DNA of 21,349 bases from Solirubrobacteraceae bacterium (GTDB lineage Bacteria; Actinomycetota; Thermoleophilia; Solirubrobacterales; Solirubrobacteraceae), in the NCBI GenBank assembly GCA_030447005.1, contig JAUJME010000010.1, positions 1-21,349 on the forward strand. Reading direction: 5' to 3'. The notes under the pieces were generated by a model. The model made no database searches. It saw only the letters and a program-made list of their open reading frames with translations, and had not been told where the DNA came from. This document shows positions 15,721 through 21,349 of this stretch, in pieces. The position numbers and the translations under genes are program-made. Positions within the stretch are counted from its first letter, which is position 1, and the number at the start of each line of letters is the position of its first letter.

Positions 15721-16416
15721 CTAGAGGGCGAGCTGCTGGTACGCCGTCGACTGAAACGACATGCGGTGCAGCGGCGAGACGCCCTGGCGCTCGATCGCCG
15801 CGCGGTGCTCCGGCGTCGAGTAGCCGACGTGGGCCGCGAACTCCCAGCCGGGATAGCGCTCCTCGGCGCGCTGCATGAAGCGGTCGCGCGTGACCTTGGC
15901 GATCACCGAAGCGGCGGCGATCGCCGCGCTCGTCGCGTCGCCGCCCACGACCGCGCGCTGCTCGAAGCCGGTCGCCGGGACCGGGAAGCCGTCCGACAGC
16001 GCGACGCAGCCCTCGCGGCCGGCCCGCCGCAGGACGTCGGAGAGCGCCCGCAGGTTGGTGACGTGCAGCCCCCGCTCGTCGATCCCCCGCACGCAGCGCG
16101 ACGTGACCGCCACGCAGGCCGCGGCCCGCAGGACGCGCGGGTAGAGCTCCTCGCGCATCTCGATCGTGTGCTGCTTGGAGTCGTTGAGCGCCGAGAGCGA
16201 GCGCAGGTCGCGCAGGCTCAGGCGCTCGTAGTCGAAGAGGACCGCGGCGGCGACCAGCGGCCCCGCGAGGCAGCCGCGCCCGGCCTCGTCGGCGCCCGCG
16301 ACGTAGCGCACGGCGAGCGCCCGGTCCCACGCGAAGAGCCGGCGGCCGGCCGGTTTGCGGCGCTTCTTAGAGGAGCCCGATGCGCTTCGGCGGCCAGTAG
16401 GTGGCGAAGGCGCCAC
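15721..16416 (-). CDS. rnhB: Ribonuclease HII
   Basis: Removes RNA from RNA/DNA hybrids, including single ribonucleotides. Signatures: [23 protein letters not shown] (metal-binding Asp-Glu), [15 protein letters not shown] (third acid) and [15 protein letters not shown] (fourth Asp), then [23 protein letters not shown]. The start is uncertain. In-frame choices are GTG 16473, GTG 16416 and GTG 16311. The last leaves no overlap with lepB but cuts off LFAWDRALA just before the conserved part, which I believe is family-conserved in this group. I chose 16416, which overlaps the lepB end by 50 bp. Its basic stretch [10 protein letters not shown] would then be N-terminal. The aldo/keto reductase gene follows after 10 bp. 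Confidence 0.93.
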   Translation of the reverse strand: MAPSPPTGRRSASGSSKKRRKPAGRRLFAWDRALAVRYVAGADEAGRGCLAGPLVAAAVLFDYERLSLRDLRSLSALNDSKQHTIEMREELYPRVLRAAACVAVTSRCVRGIDERGLHVTNLRALSDVLRRAGREGCVALSDGFPVPATGFEQRAVVGGDATSAAIAAASVIAKVTRDRFMQRAEERYPGWEFAAHVGYSTPEHRAAIERQGVSPLHRMSFQSTAYQQLAL

Positions 16417-16978
16417 CGATGATCCACTCGGCGGGGACGGGTCCCCAGAAGCGGCTGTCGTCTGAAGAGCCACGGTTGTCGCCCATCATGAAGTAGTGCC
16501 CGGCGGGAATGGTCGCCTCCCGGCGGTAGGAGCAGCCGTCGCCCCCGCCGCAGGCCTCCGTGAACGGCTCGGGCTGGCGCTTGCCGTTGAGGATCACGTG
16601 CCCGTCCTCGATGGCGATCCGGTCGCCCGGGCCGGCCACCACGCGCTTGATGAAGTTGACGTCGGCCTTGCGGCTGGTCGGCCGCAGGCAGACCTGGCCC
16701 TCGGGCGGCGTCTCCCCGCACATGTTGTCGGCGCGCTCGGCACCCGTCGGGGGATGGAAGACGACGACGTCGCCGATCTCGGGCTCGGAGAAGCGGTTGC
16801 CGATCCGGTTGACGAGCACCCGCTGGCCGATCTCGAGCGTCGGGACCATCGACGGGCTCGGGATGCGGTACGGCTTGACCAGGAAGGCCTGGATGCCGAG
16901 CGCGAGCCCGAGCGCGACGGCCACGATGACGATCAGCTCGAGCAGCGAGCCGCCGGGGCTCGACGACTTCTCGGCCAC
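16367..16978 (-). CDS. lepB: Signal peptidase I
   Basis: A 203-residue serine protease that cleaves signal peptides on the outer face of the membrane. One membrane span lies at about 11-33. Box B PSPSMVPTL gives catalytic Ser43. Box D NFIKRVVAGPGD gives general base Lys111. Box E MGDNRGSSDDSRFWGPV is at 165-181. Four cysteines lie in extracytoplasmic loops (Cys87, 97, 143, 149), possibly two disulfides. The GTG start is three bases after the rplS stop, so it is cotranscribed with the ribosomal gene, as in other actinobacteria. Confidence 0.96.
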   Translation of the reverse strand: MAEKSSSPGGSLLELIVIVAVALGLALGIQAFLVKPYRIPSPSMVPTLEIGQRVLVNRIGNRFSEPEIGDVVVFHPPTGAERADNMCGETPPEGQVCLRPTSRKADVNFIKRVVAGPGDRIAIEDGHVILNGKRQPEPFTEACGGGDGCSYRREATIPAGHYFMMGDNRGSSDDSRFWGPVPAEWIIGGAFATYWPPKRIGLL

Positions 16979-16981
16979 GGG

Positions 16982-17500
16982 TTAGGTGGCGTCGTCGGCC
17001 GTGACGGCGCCGTCGGCGGCGCCCTCGGCCGGCGGCGACTCGTCGAGCGCCGCCTGGTCCACCGCGTCGCCGGGGACCTCGGGATCGGCGGCCGCCGCGG
17101 CGTCCGCCTCGACGGCGTCGTGCAGCAGGCCTGCCTCGACGACCTCCTCCGGACCCGCGTAGCGGCGCTCGCGGACACGGGCGCGCTTGCCGACCCGGCC
17201 GCGCAGGTAGTAGAGCTTCGCGCGCCGGACGTCACCGCGGGCGGCCACCTCGATGCGCTCGATCTTCGGCGAGTGCACGGGGAACGTGCGCTCCACGCCG
17301 ACGCCGAAGGACTGCTTGCGGACCGTGAAGGTCTCGCGCACGCCCTCGCCCTGGCGCTTGATGACGACGCCCTCGAAGACCTGCGTACGGCGGCGGGTGC
17401 CCTCGATGACCTGGAAGTGGACCTTGACCCGGTCGCCGGCCTGGAAGCGCGGGATGCGGCGCAGCTGCGCGCGCTCGAGGGAGTCGATGATCGTGCTCAT
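16982..17500 (-). CDS. rplS: Large-subunit ribosomal protein L19 with acidic C-terminal extension
   Basis: A 172-residue protein. Residues 1-114 are a standard L19: [80 protein letters not shown]. It sits at the subunit interface. Residues 115-172 are an extension rich in Ala, Asp and Glu with no Lys or Arg, bringing length well above the usual 115-120. The ATG at 17500 fits the family N-terminus. No Shine-Dalgarno is seen; a hairpin followed by TTCTTTCT occupies the 46-bp gap after trmD. It is three bases upstream of lepB. Confidence 0.97.
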   Translation of the reverse strand: MSTIIDSLERAQLRRIPRFQAGDRVKVHFQVIEGTRRRTQVFEGVVIKRQGEGVRETFTVRKQSFGVGVERTFPVHSPKIERIEVAARGDVRRAKLYYLRGRVGKRARVRERRYAGPEEVVEAGLLHDAVEADAAAAADPEVPGDAVDQAALDESPPAEGAADGAVTADDAT

Positions 17501-17542
17501 GGCAGAAAGAACCCGCAGGCGCCGAAGGCGGCTGGCTGCGGG
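17501..17542 (-). promoter_or_regulatory. Hairpin plus U-rich tract in the rplS leader (attenuator or L19 leader)
   Basis: On the minus strand CCCGCAG (17542-17536) pairs with CTGCGGG (17518-17512). An inner CGCC-TTC-GGCG stem sits inside, and TTCTTTCT follows immediately, before ATG 17500. This is the only stem with a clear U-rich tail in the window. It could reduce readthrough from trmD into rplS, or be a binding site for L19 that controls its own synthesis. Confidence 0.5.
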
Positions 17543-17546
17543 CGGC

Positions 17547-18227
17547 CTATGGTAGCGGACCTCCGCGGAGCCTCGCCTGCTCGAGCCGCCAGCTGCGGAT
17601 CTCCTCGTGGTGACCTGAGAGCAGCACGTCGGGGACCCGCCAGCCCCGCCATTCGGCGGGCCGCGTGTAGTGCGGATACTCGGGGTGGCCCTCGAGGGCG
17701 GCGGAGAACGACTCCTCCACCGCCGACTCCGCGTGGCCGAGCGAGCCGGGCAGCTTGCGCAGGACGGCGTCGGCCACCACCATCGCCGCGAGCTCGCCGC
17801 CCGCGAGCACGTAGCGGCCGATGGAGAGCCGGTCGGAGCAGAAGTGCTCGACGATCCGCTCGTCGAAGCCCTCGTAGCGGCCGCACAGCAGCGTGAGGGC
17901 GGGCTCGGCGGCCAGCTCGTCGACGTAGGCGTCGTCGAGCGTCCGGCCGCCCGGCGTGAGCGCGATCACCCGGCGCTGGGCGGGCAGCTCGAGCGGGTCG
18001 ACGCCGTAGCGGTCGCGCAGCGCGGCCTCCATGACGTCGACGCGCAGCACCATCCCCGCCCCGCCGCCGAACGGGGTGTCGTCGACCGACCGGGCCGAGA
18101 GCGTCGAGGACTCGCGGAAGTCGACGCACTCGAGCCCGTGGCCGGCGGCGAGCGCGTTGGCGACGTGGCGCTGGGTGCGAAACCAGTCGAACCAGTGCGG
18201 GAAGAGGGTGAAGACGTCGATCTGCAT
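17547..18227 (-). CDS. trmD: tRNA (guanine37-N1)-methyltransferase
   Basis: A 226-residue SPOUT methyltransferase that makes m1G37 in tRNAs reading CNN codons. Seen: [25 protein letters not shown] (49-62), ALTPGGR (89-95), [12 protein letters not shown] (113-124), [11 protein letters not shown] (140-150) and [11 protein letters not shown]. It is shorter than the usual 240-255, missing the C-terminal tail. Two positions differ from the E. coli pattern: SIGRY for SIGDY (Arg138), and VEESF for TEDSF (Glu172 at the place of the catalytic Asp169). The active-site Arg (LRKLPG, Arg157) is kept. The second change is conservative. It starts 11 bp after rimM. Confidence 0.96.
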   Translation of the reverse strand: MQIDVFTLFPHWFDWFRTQRHVANALAAGHGLECVDFRESSTLSARSVDDTPFGGGAGMVLRVDVMEAALRDRYGVDPLELPAQRRVIALTPGGRTLDDAYVDELAAEPALTLLCGRYEGFDERIVEHFCSDRLSIGRYVLAGGELAAMVVADAVLRKLPGSLGHAESAVEESFSAALEGHPEYPHYTRPAEWRGWRVPDVLLSGHHEEIRSWRLEQARLRGGPLP

Positions 18228-18238
18228 CGCGACGCCCG

Positions 18239-18700
18239 CTACTCCTCGCCCAGGAACGTCAGGTCGACGTCAATCCGCCGCGCCGCGACGTCGACGGAGC
18301 GCACCGCGTCGGCGACCAGGGGGATCAAGAGGTCGCCGACCTCGAGCGCCTCGCACGAGGGGAGCGTGACCATCCGCTCCACCGTCCCGACCCGGCGCTC
18401 GCCGTCGACGACCTCGCAGCCCTCGAGCTCGTGCGCCCAGTACTCCCCCTCGCCCAGCGCCGGGAGGTCCTCGCGCGCGACGAGCAGCGGCTCGCCGCGC
18501 AGCGCGTCGGCCGCCTCGCGCGTGGTGCAGCCGCTCACCCGGACGAACGGCTTCTCGTCCGTGCCGGCGCGGCGCTCGATCTCCCGCGCCTCGCCCGCGA
18601 TCGTCACGCGGGCGCCGGCGCGCAGCAGCGCGGGCAGGGGGCGGGTCACGTAGAAGGCGCCGTCGAGGCCGTGGCCGCGGCCGACGCGGCCGGCCTCCGT
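18239..18700 (-). CDS. rimM: Ribosome maturation factor RimM
   Basis: A two-domain 30S assembly factor. N-terminal RimM domain: EAGRVGRGHGLDGAFYVTRP, then RVSGCTTREAADALRGEPLLV. C-terminal PRC-barrel: EYWAHELEGCEVVDGERRVGTVERM through LIPLVADAVRSVDV. The start is odd. In this frame there is no ATG, GTG or TTG between the KH gene stop (18711) and the first motif; the only canonical start is ATG 18826, 116 bases inside the KH gene, which would add a low-complexity Ser/Arg/Pro leader. An ACG at 18700-18698 lies exactly where the family start is expected and would give (M)EAGRVGRGHG, so I place the start there. It could be a real ACG start, an ATG-to-ACG mutation or a base error. trmD follows after 11 bp. 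Confidence 0.88.
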   Translation of the reverse strand, partial: TEAGRVGRGHGLDGAFYVTRPLPALLRAGARVTIAGEAREIERRAGTDEKPFVRVSGCTTREAADALRGEPLLVAREDLPALGEGEYWAHELEGCEVVDGERRVGTVERMVTLPSCEALEVGDLLIPLVADAVRSVDVAARRIDVDLTFLGEE

Positions 18701-18710
18701 GAAGGCGGCG

Positions 18711-18944
18711 TCAGTCGACGATGTCGACGAGGACGCGGCGCTTCTCGCGGACCGCGGCGGCCTTGACGACGGCGCGGAGCGCCTGGGCGGTCCGCCCTCC
18801 GCGCCCGATGACCTTGCCGTAGTCATCGTCGGCCACCGAGAGCTCGAGCACGATGGTGCCGTCGTCCTCCTCGAGCTCCTCCACCTTGACGCGGTCGGGC
18901 TCGTCGACCAGCGCCCGCGCCAGGTACTCGAGGAGCTCGCGCAC
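18711..18944 (-). CDS. KH-domain RNA-binding protein (KhpA/YlqC type)
   Basis: A 77-residue single type-II KH domain. The RNA-binding loop is GKVIGRGGRTAQALR with GxxG at 47-50, preceded by the acidic VEELEEDDGTIVLELSV and ending RRVLVDIVD. The family (often called KhpA) binds RNA, and in several Gram-positives works with Jag/KhpB on division and elongation genes. It lies in the standard place between rpsP and rimM. The start is GTG at 18944, 15 bp after the rpsP stop. Length is normal. Confidence 0.94.
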   Translation of the reverse strand: MRELLEYLARALVDEPDRVKVEELEEDDGTIVLELSVADDDYGKVIGRGGRTAQALRAVVKAAAVREKRRVLVDIVD

Positions 18945-18959
18945 GCAGGGCGATCCGGG

Positions 18960-19217
18960 CTAGGAGCCGGCGCCGGGGACGATGCCCTGCGTCTTGAGGA
19001 GCTTGCGCACCGGGCCGGACGGCTGAGCGCCGCGGGCCAGCCAGAACTGGATGCGCTCCTCGTTGAGGACGATCGTCGAGGGCTCCGTCTGGGCGTTGTA
19101 GCGGCCGACGGTCTCGATCGACCGGCCGTCGCGCGGGGAGCGCGAGTCGGCGACGACGACGCGCCAGACCGGATCCTTCTTGCCGCCCACCCGCGTGAGC
19201 CTCATTGCCACCGCCAC
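18960..19217 (-). CDS. rpsP: Small-subunit ribosomal protein S16
   Basis: An 85-residue S16. With GTG 19217 as start it reads MAVAMRLTRVGGKKDPVWRV then VVADSRSPRDGRSIETVGRYN, matching the family opening MAVKIRLTRIG..., so GTG 19217 is preferred over GTG 19211 and ATG 19205. GAAAGG lies about eight bases upstream as ribosome site. It binds 16S rRNA early in 30S assembly. It follows ffh with a 44-bp gap and precedes the KH gene by 15 bp. Confidence 0.97.
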   Translation of the reverse strand: MAVAMRLTRVGGKKDPVWRVVVADSRSPRDGRSIETVGRYNAQTEPSTIVLNEERIQFWLARGAQPSGPVRKLLKTQGIVPGAGS

Positions 19218-19261
19218 AGACTGCCTTTCGTCCTCGGTTTGCGCCGGGAAGGGTAGCGGAC

Positions 19262-20593
19262 CTAGCGCCCGCGGCTGAGCGCGCCGAGGTCCGGCATCTT
19301 GCCCTGCTGGAGGCCGCGCATCATCTTGCGCATCTCGCCGAACTGCTTGACGAGCTGGTTGACCTGCTGGACGCTCGTGCCCGACCCGTGCGCGATCCGC
19401 AGCCGCCGCGAGCCCTTGATGAGCTCGGGCCGCCGCCGCTCCATCGGCGTCATGGAGCGGATGATCGCCTCGATGCGGTCGAACTCGCGCTCGTCGATGT
19501 CCATCTTGGAGAGCTTGTGGCCCGCGAGGCCTGGGATCATCCCGAGCAGCGAGGTCAGCGACCCCATCTTGCGCAGCTTGGAGAGCTGGGAGAGGAAGTC
19601 GTCGAGCGTGAACTCGTTGCGGCGCAGCTTGCGCTCGAGCTCCTTGGCCTCGTCCTCGTCCGTCGCCTTCTCGGCCTTCTCGATGAACGAGAGGACGTCG
19701 CCCATGCCGAGGATCCGCTGGGCCATGCGGTCGGGGTGGAAGCGCTCGAAGTTGTCGAGCTTCTCCCCCGTGGAGGCGAACATGATCGGCTTGCCGGTGA
19801 CCGCCTTGACGCTCAGCGCCGCGCCGCCGCGGGCGTCGCCGTCGAGCTTGGAGAGGATCACGCCGTCGAACTGGGCGACCTCGGCGAACTGCTCGGCGAC
19901 GTTGACGGCGTCCTGGCCCGTCATGGCGTCGACCACGAGCAGCACGTTGGTCGGCCGCACGCGCTTCTTGATGTTGGCGAGCTCCTCCATGAGCGCCTGG
20001 TCGACGTGCAGGCGGCCGCTCGTGTCGACGATCAGGACGTCCTTGCCGTCGCGCTTGGCCTGGTCGAGCGCCCAGCCGGCGATCTCGACCGGGTCTGAGT
20101 CCGTCCCGCGCTCGTAGACCGTCGCGCCCGCCTGTGTGCCCACCTTGATGAGCTGCTCGACCGCCGCGGGGCGGTAGACGTCGCAGGCCGCCACGGCGAC
20201 CGACGCGTTGCGCTCCTGGCGCAGCCAGCGGGCGAGCTTGCCGGTGGCGGTCGTCTTGCCCGAGCCCTGGAGGCCCGCCATGAGGATCACCGTCGGCGGC
20301 CGCGGCGAGAAGGTGAGCCCCGCCGCCGAGCCGCCCATCAGCCCGGTCAGCTCCTCGTTGACGATCTTGACGACCTGCTGCCCCGGGTTGAGCTGACGGG
20401 AGAGCTCGACGCCCGCCGAGCGCTCCTTCACCGTCTTCGTGAAGTCCTTGACCACCCGGAAGTTGACGTCGGCGTCGAGCAGCGCGAGGCGGATCTCGCG
20501 CATCGCCTTGGCGATGTCGTCCTCGGTCAGCGCGCCGCGCTGGCGGACGCCCGAGAGCGTGCCCTGGAGCTTTTCGGCGAGGGAGTCGAACAC
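19262..20593 (-). CDS. ffh: Signal recognition particle protein Ffh (SRP54)
   Basis: A 443-residue GTPase that binds signal sequences and 4.5S RNA and targets ribosomes to FtsY at the membrane. The N domain is 1-95. In the G domain, G1 is GLQGSGKTT (107-115), G2 CDVYRPAAVEQL (137-148), G3 DTSGR (190-194; most relatives have DTAGR), G4 SKLD (248-251) and DGDARGGAALS. The Met-rich M domain starts near 325, with RRLRIAHGSGTSVQQVNQLVKQF (397-419) as RNA-binding helix-turn-helix. The start is GTG at 20593, 12 bp after the slipin gene. The C-terminal tail is short, as in many actinobacteria. Confidence 0.97.
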   Translation of the reverse strand: MFDSLAEKLQGTLSGVRQRGALTEDDIAKAMREIRLALLDADVNFRVVKDFTKTVKERSAGVELSRQLNPGQQVVKIVNEELTGLMGGSAAGLTFSPRPPTVILMAGLQGSGKTTATGKLARWLRQERNASVAVAACDVYRPAAVEQLIKVGTQAGATVYERGTDSDPVEIAGWALDQAKRDGKDVLIVDTSGRLHVDQALMEELANIKKRVRPTNVLLVVDAMTGQDAVNVAEQFAEVAQFDGVILSKLDGDARGGAALSVKAVTGKPIMFASTGEKLDNFERFHPDRMAQRILGMGDVLSFIEKAEKATDEDEAKELERKLRRNEFTLDDFLSQLSKLRKMGSLTSLLGMIPGLAGHKLSKMDIDEREFDRIEAIIRSMTPMERRRPELIKGSRRLRIAHGSGTSVQQVNQLVKQFGEMRKMMRGLQQGKMPDLGALSRGR

Positions 20594-20605
20594 TCGGGTC
20601 TGACT

Positions 20606-21349
20606 CTACGACCCGCCGGGCGGGTCCAGAGCCGCCGGCAGCGTGGTCTGCGGGTTCTGCGCTCCCGCCGCCGCCTCGGAGGCCTCCTGCGACGCCCGCG
20701 CCGCCGCCTCGGCGTCCGCGCGCGCCTGGGCGGCCGCCGCGTCGTCCTCGGCGGGCCGGGGCGCCGGGCGCCGCGGCTGGCCGTTGCCCGGCCCGCCGGC
20801 GCCACCCCCGACGCCGAGCGAGTTGGCGATCCCGCCGAGCGCCTGGGAGAACTCGCTGGGGATCACGAAGATCTTGTTGGCGTCGCCCTTGGCCAGCTCG
20901 GGCAGCATCTGCAGGTACTGATACGAGAGCAGCTCCTGGTCGGGCGCCCCCTCGTGGATGGCGCGGAAGACCGTCTCGATCGCCTTGGACTCGCCCTCGG
21001 CGCGCAGGATCGCCGCCGTGCGCGCGCCCTCCGCCTTGAGCACGGCGGCCTGCTTCTCGCCCTCGGCGGTGAGGATCTGGGACTGCTTGACGCCCTCGGC
21101 GGTGAGGATCGCCGCGCGCCGGTCGCGCTCGGCGCGCATCTGCTTCTCCATCGTCTCCTGCACCGTGCGCGGCGGCTCGACCGACTTGAGCTCGACGCGG
21201 TTGACGCGGATCCCCCACTTGCCCGTCGCCTCGTCGAGGACGACGCGCAGCTGCGAGTTGATCTGGTCGCGGCTCGTGAGCGTCTCCTCGAGCGTCAGCC
21301 CGCCGATCACGTTGCGCAGCGTGGTGACCGTGAGCTGCTCGATCGCCTG
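20606..21349 (-). CDS. SPFH/stomatin-like (slipin) membrane protein, 5' end beyond window
   Basis: The last 247 residues are visible, open to the right edge. It begins QAIEQLTVTTLRNVIGGLTLEETLTSRDQIN and RVVLDEATGKWGIRVNRVELKSVEPP, the second half of an SPFH domain. A coiled coil follows, built from four 11-residue repeats, then ETVFRAIHEGAPDQELLSYQYLQMLPELAKGDANKIFVIPSEFSQAL, typical of slipins. The C-terminal 80 residues are a low-complexity Gly/Pro/Ala tail. The membrane anchor should lie upstream of the window. Family role: oligomeric scaffold of membrane microdomains, often partnered with an NfeD protein. It is 12 bp upstream of ffh on the same strand and probably cotranscribed. Confidence 0.94.
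   Translation of the reverse strand, partial: QAIEQLTVTTLRNVIGGLTLEETLTSRDQINSQLRVVLDEATGKWGIRVNRVELKSVEPPRTVQETMEKQMRAERDRRAAILTAEGVKQSQILTAEGEKQAAVLKAEGARTAAILRAEGESKAIETVFRAIHEGAPDQELLSYQYLQMLPELAKGDANKIFVIPSEFSQALGGIANSLGVGGGAGGPGNGQPRRPAPRPAEDDAAAAQARADAEAAARASQEASEAAAGAQNPQTTLPAALDPPGGS
20978..21109 (-). repeat. Four hendecad (11-residue) repeats in the slipin coiled coil
   Basis: The units are ILTAEGVKQSQ, ILTAEGEKQAA, VLKAEGARTAA and ILRAEGESKAI. The DNA shows a 19-bp exact direct repeat (plus strand 21059-21077 and 21092-21110) with a 33-bp period. An 11-residue period predicts a slightly right-handed or straight coiled coil, as expected of slipins. Confidence 0.85.

Noticed and set aside
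18711..18713. Programmed +1 frameshift from the KH gene into rimM at GAC-TGA-C
   Set aside because: The UGAC stop context is weak, but the preceding Asp codon has no slippery pairing in the +1 frame, and a KH-RimM fusion is not a known arrangement. The ACG start explains the data more simply.

Overview
The window looks like chromosomal DNA of a very GC-rich actinobacterium, most likely the Thermoleophilia/Solirubrobacterales branch. The basis is the extreme third-position GC, the frequent GTG starts, a WhiG/FliA-type sigma factor, and the actinobacterial order of its housekeeping block. The taxon is inferred from gene order and protein style, not from a marker-gene comparison. Coding density is very high, most junctions are 0-20 bp or overlap, and almost everything is on the minus strand. 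Only four things interrupt that strand bias: plus-strand genes at 1289-1570, 5289-6287 and 14471-14710, and the 14.1-14.47 kb gap.

Reading the minus strand from the right edge, a translation, secretion and envelope operon runs SPFH/slipin (cut by the edge), ffh, rpsP, KH-domain gene, rimM, trmD, rplS, lepB, rnhB and an aldo/keto reductase (21349 to 14733). After a short interruption (a 79-residue hydrophilic protein on the plus strand and a probable frameshifted gene remnant) the block resumes as yraN, comM, dprA (14101 to 11130). Next come thiD, two hypothetical genes, ilvD and a membrane diguanylate cyclase (11113 to 6284).

The left third holds a plus-strand alpha/beta hydrolase. Divergent from it is a three-gene unit: HAD nucleotidase, lysophospholipid-type acyltransferase, and a degenerate extended SDR. 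Then come an L,D-transpeptidase, an orphan 93-residue plus-strand gene, xerC/D and the start of a WhiG/FliA-family sigma factor. The order rpsP-rimM-trmD-rplS-lepB-rnhB-yraN-comM-dprA-...-xer-whiG is the known actinobacterial block. Here about 10 kb of metabolic, signalling and envelope genes sits between dprA and xer.

I see no phage, insertion sequence, CRISPR array, tRNA, rRNA or defence system, and no convincing wholly new system. The points worth a second look are mostly regulatory or structural. rimM has no usable ATG/GTG/TTG at the expected start, but an ACG in exactly that place. A hairpin plus U-rich tract lies directly before rplS, whose protein carries an acidic tail. A symmetric TANNNTA element can serve as -10 for two divergent genes only 23 bp apart. 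A hairpin has outermost bases that are the stop codons of two convergent genes. The diguanylate cyclase has a His/Met-rich extracytoplasmic insert beside an intact GGDEF and I-site.
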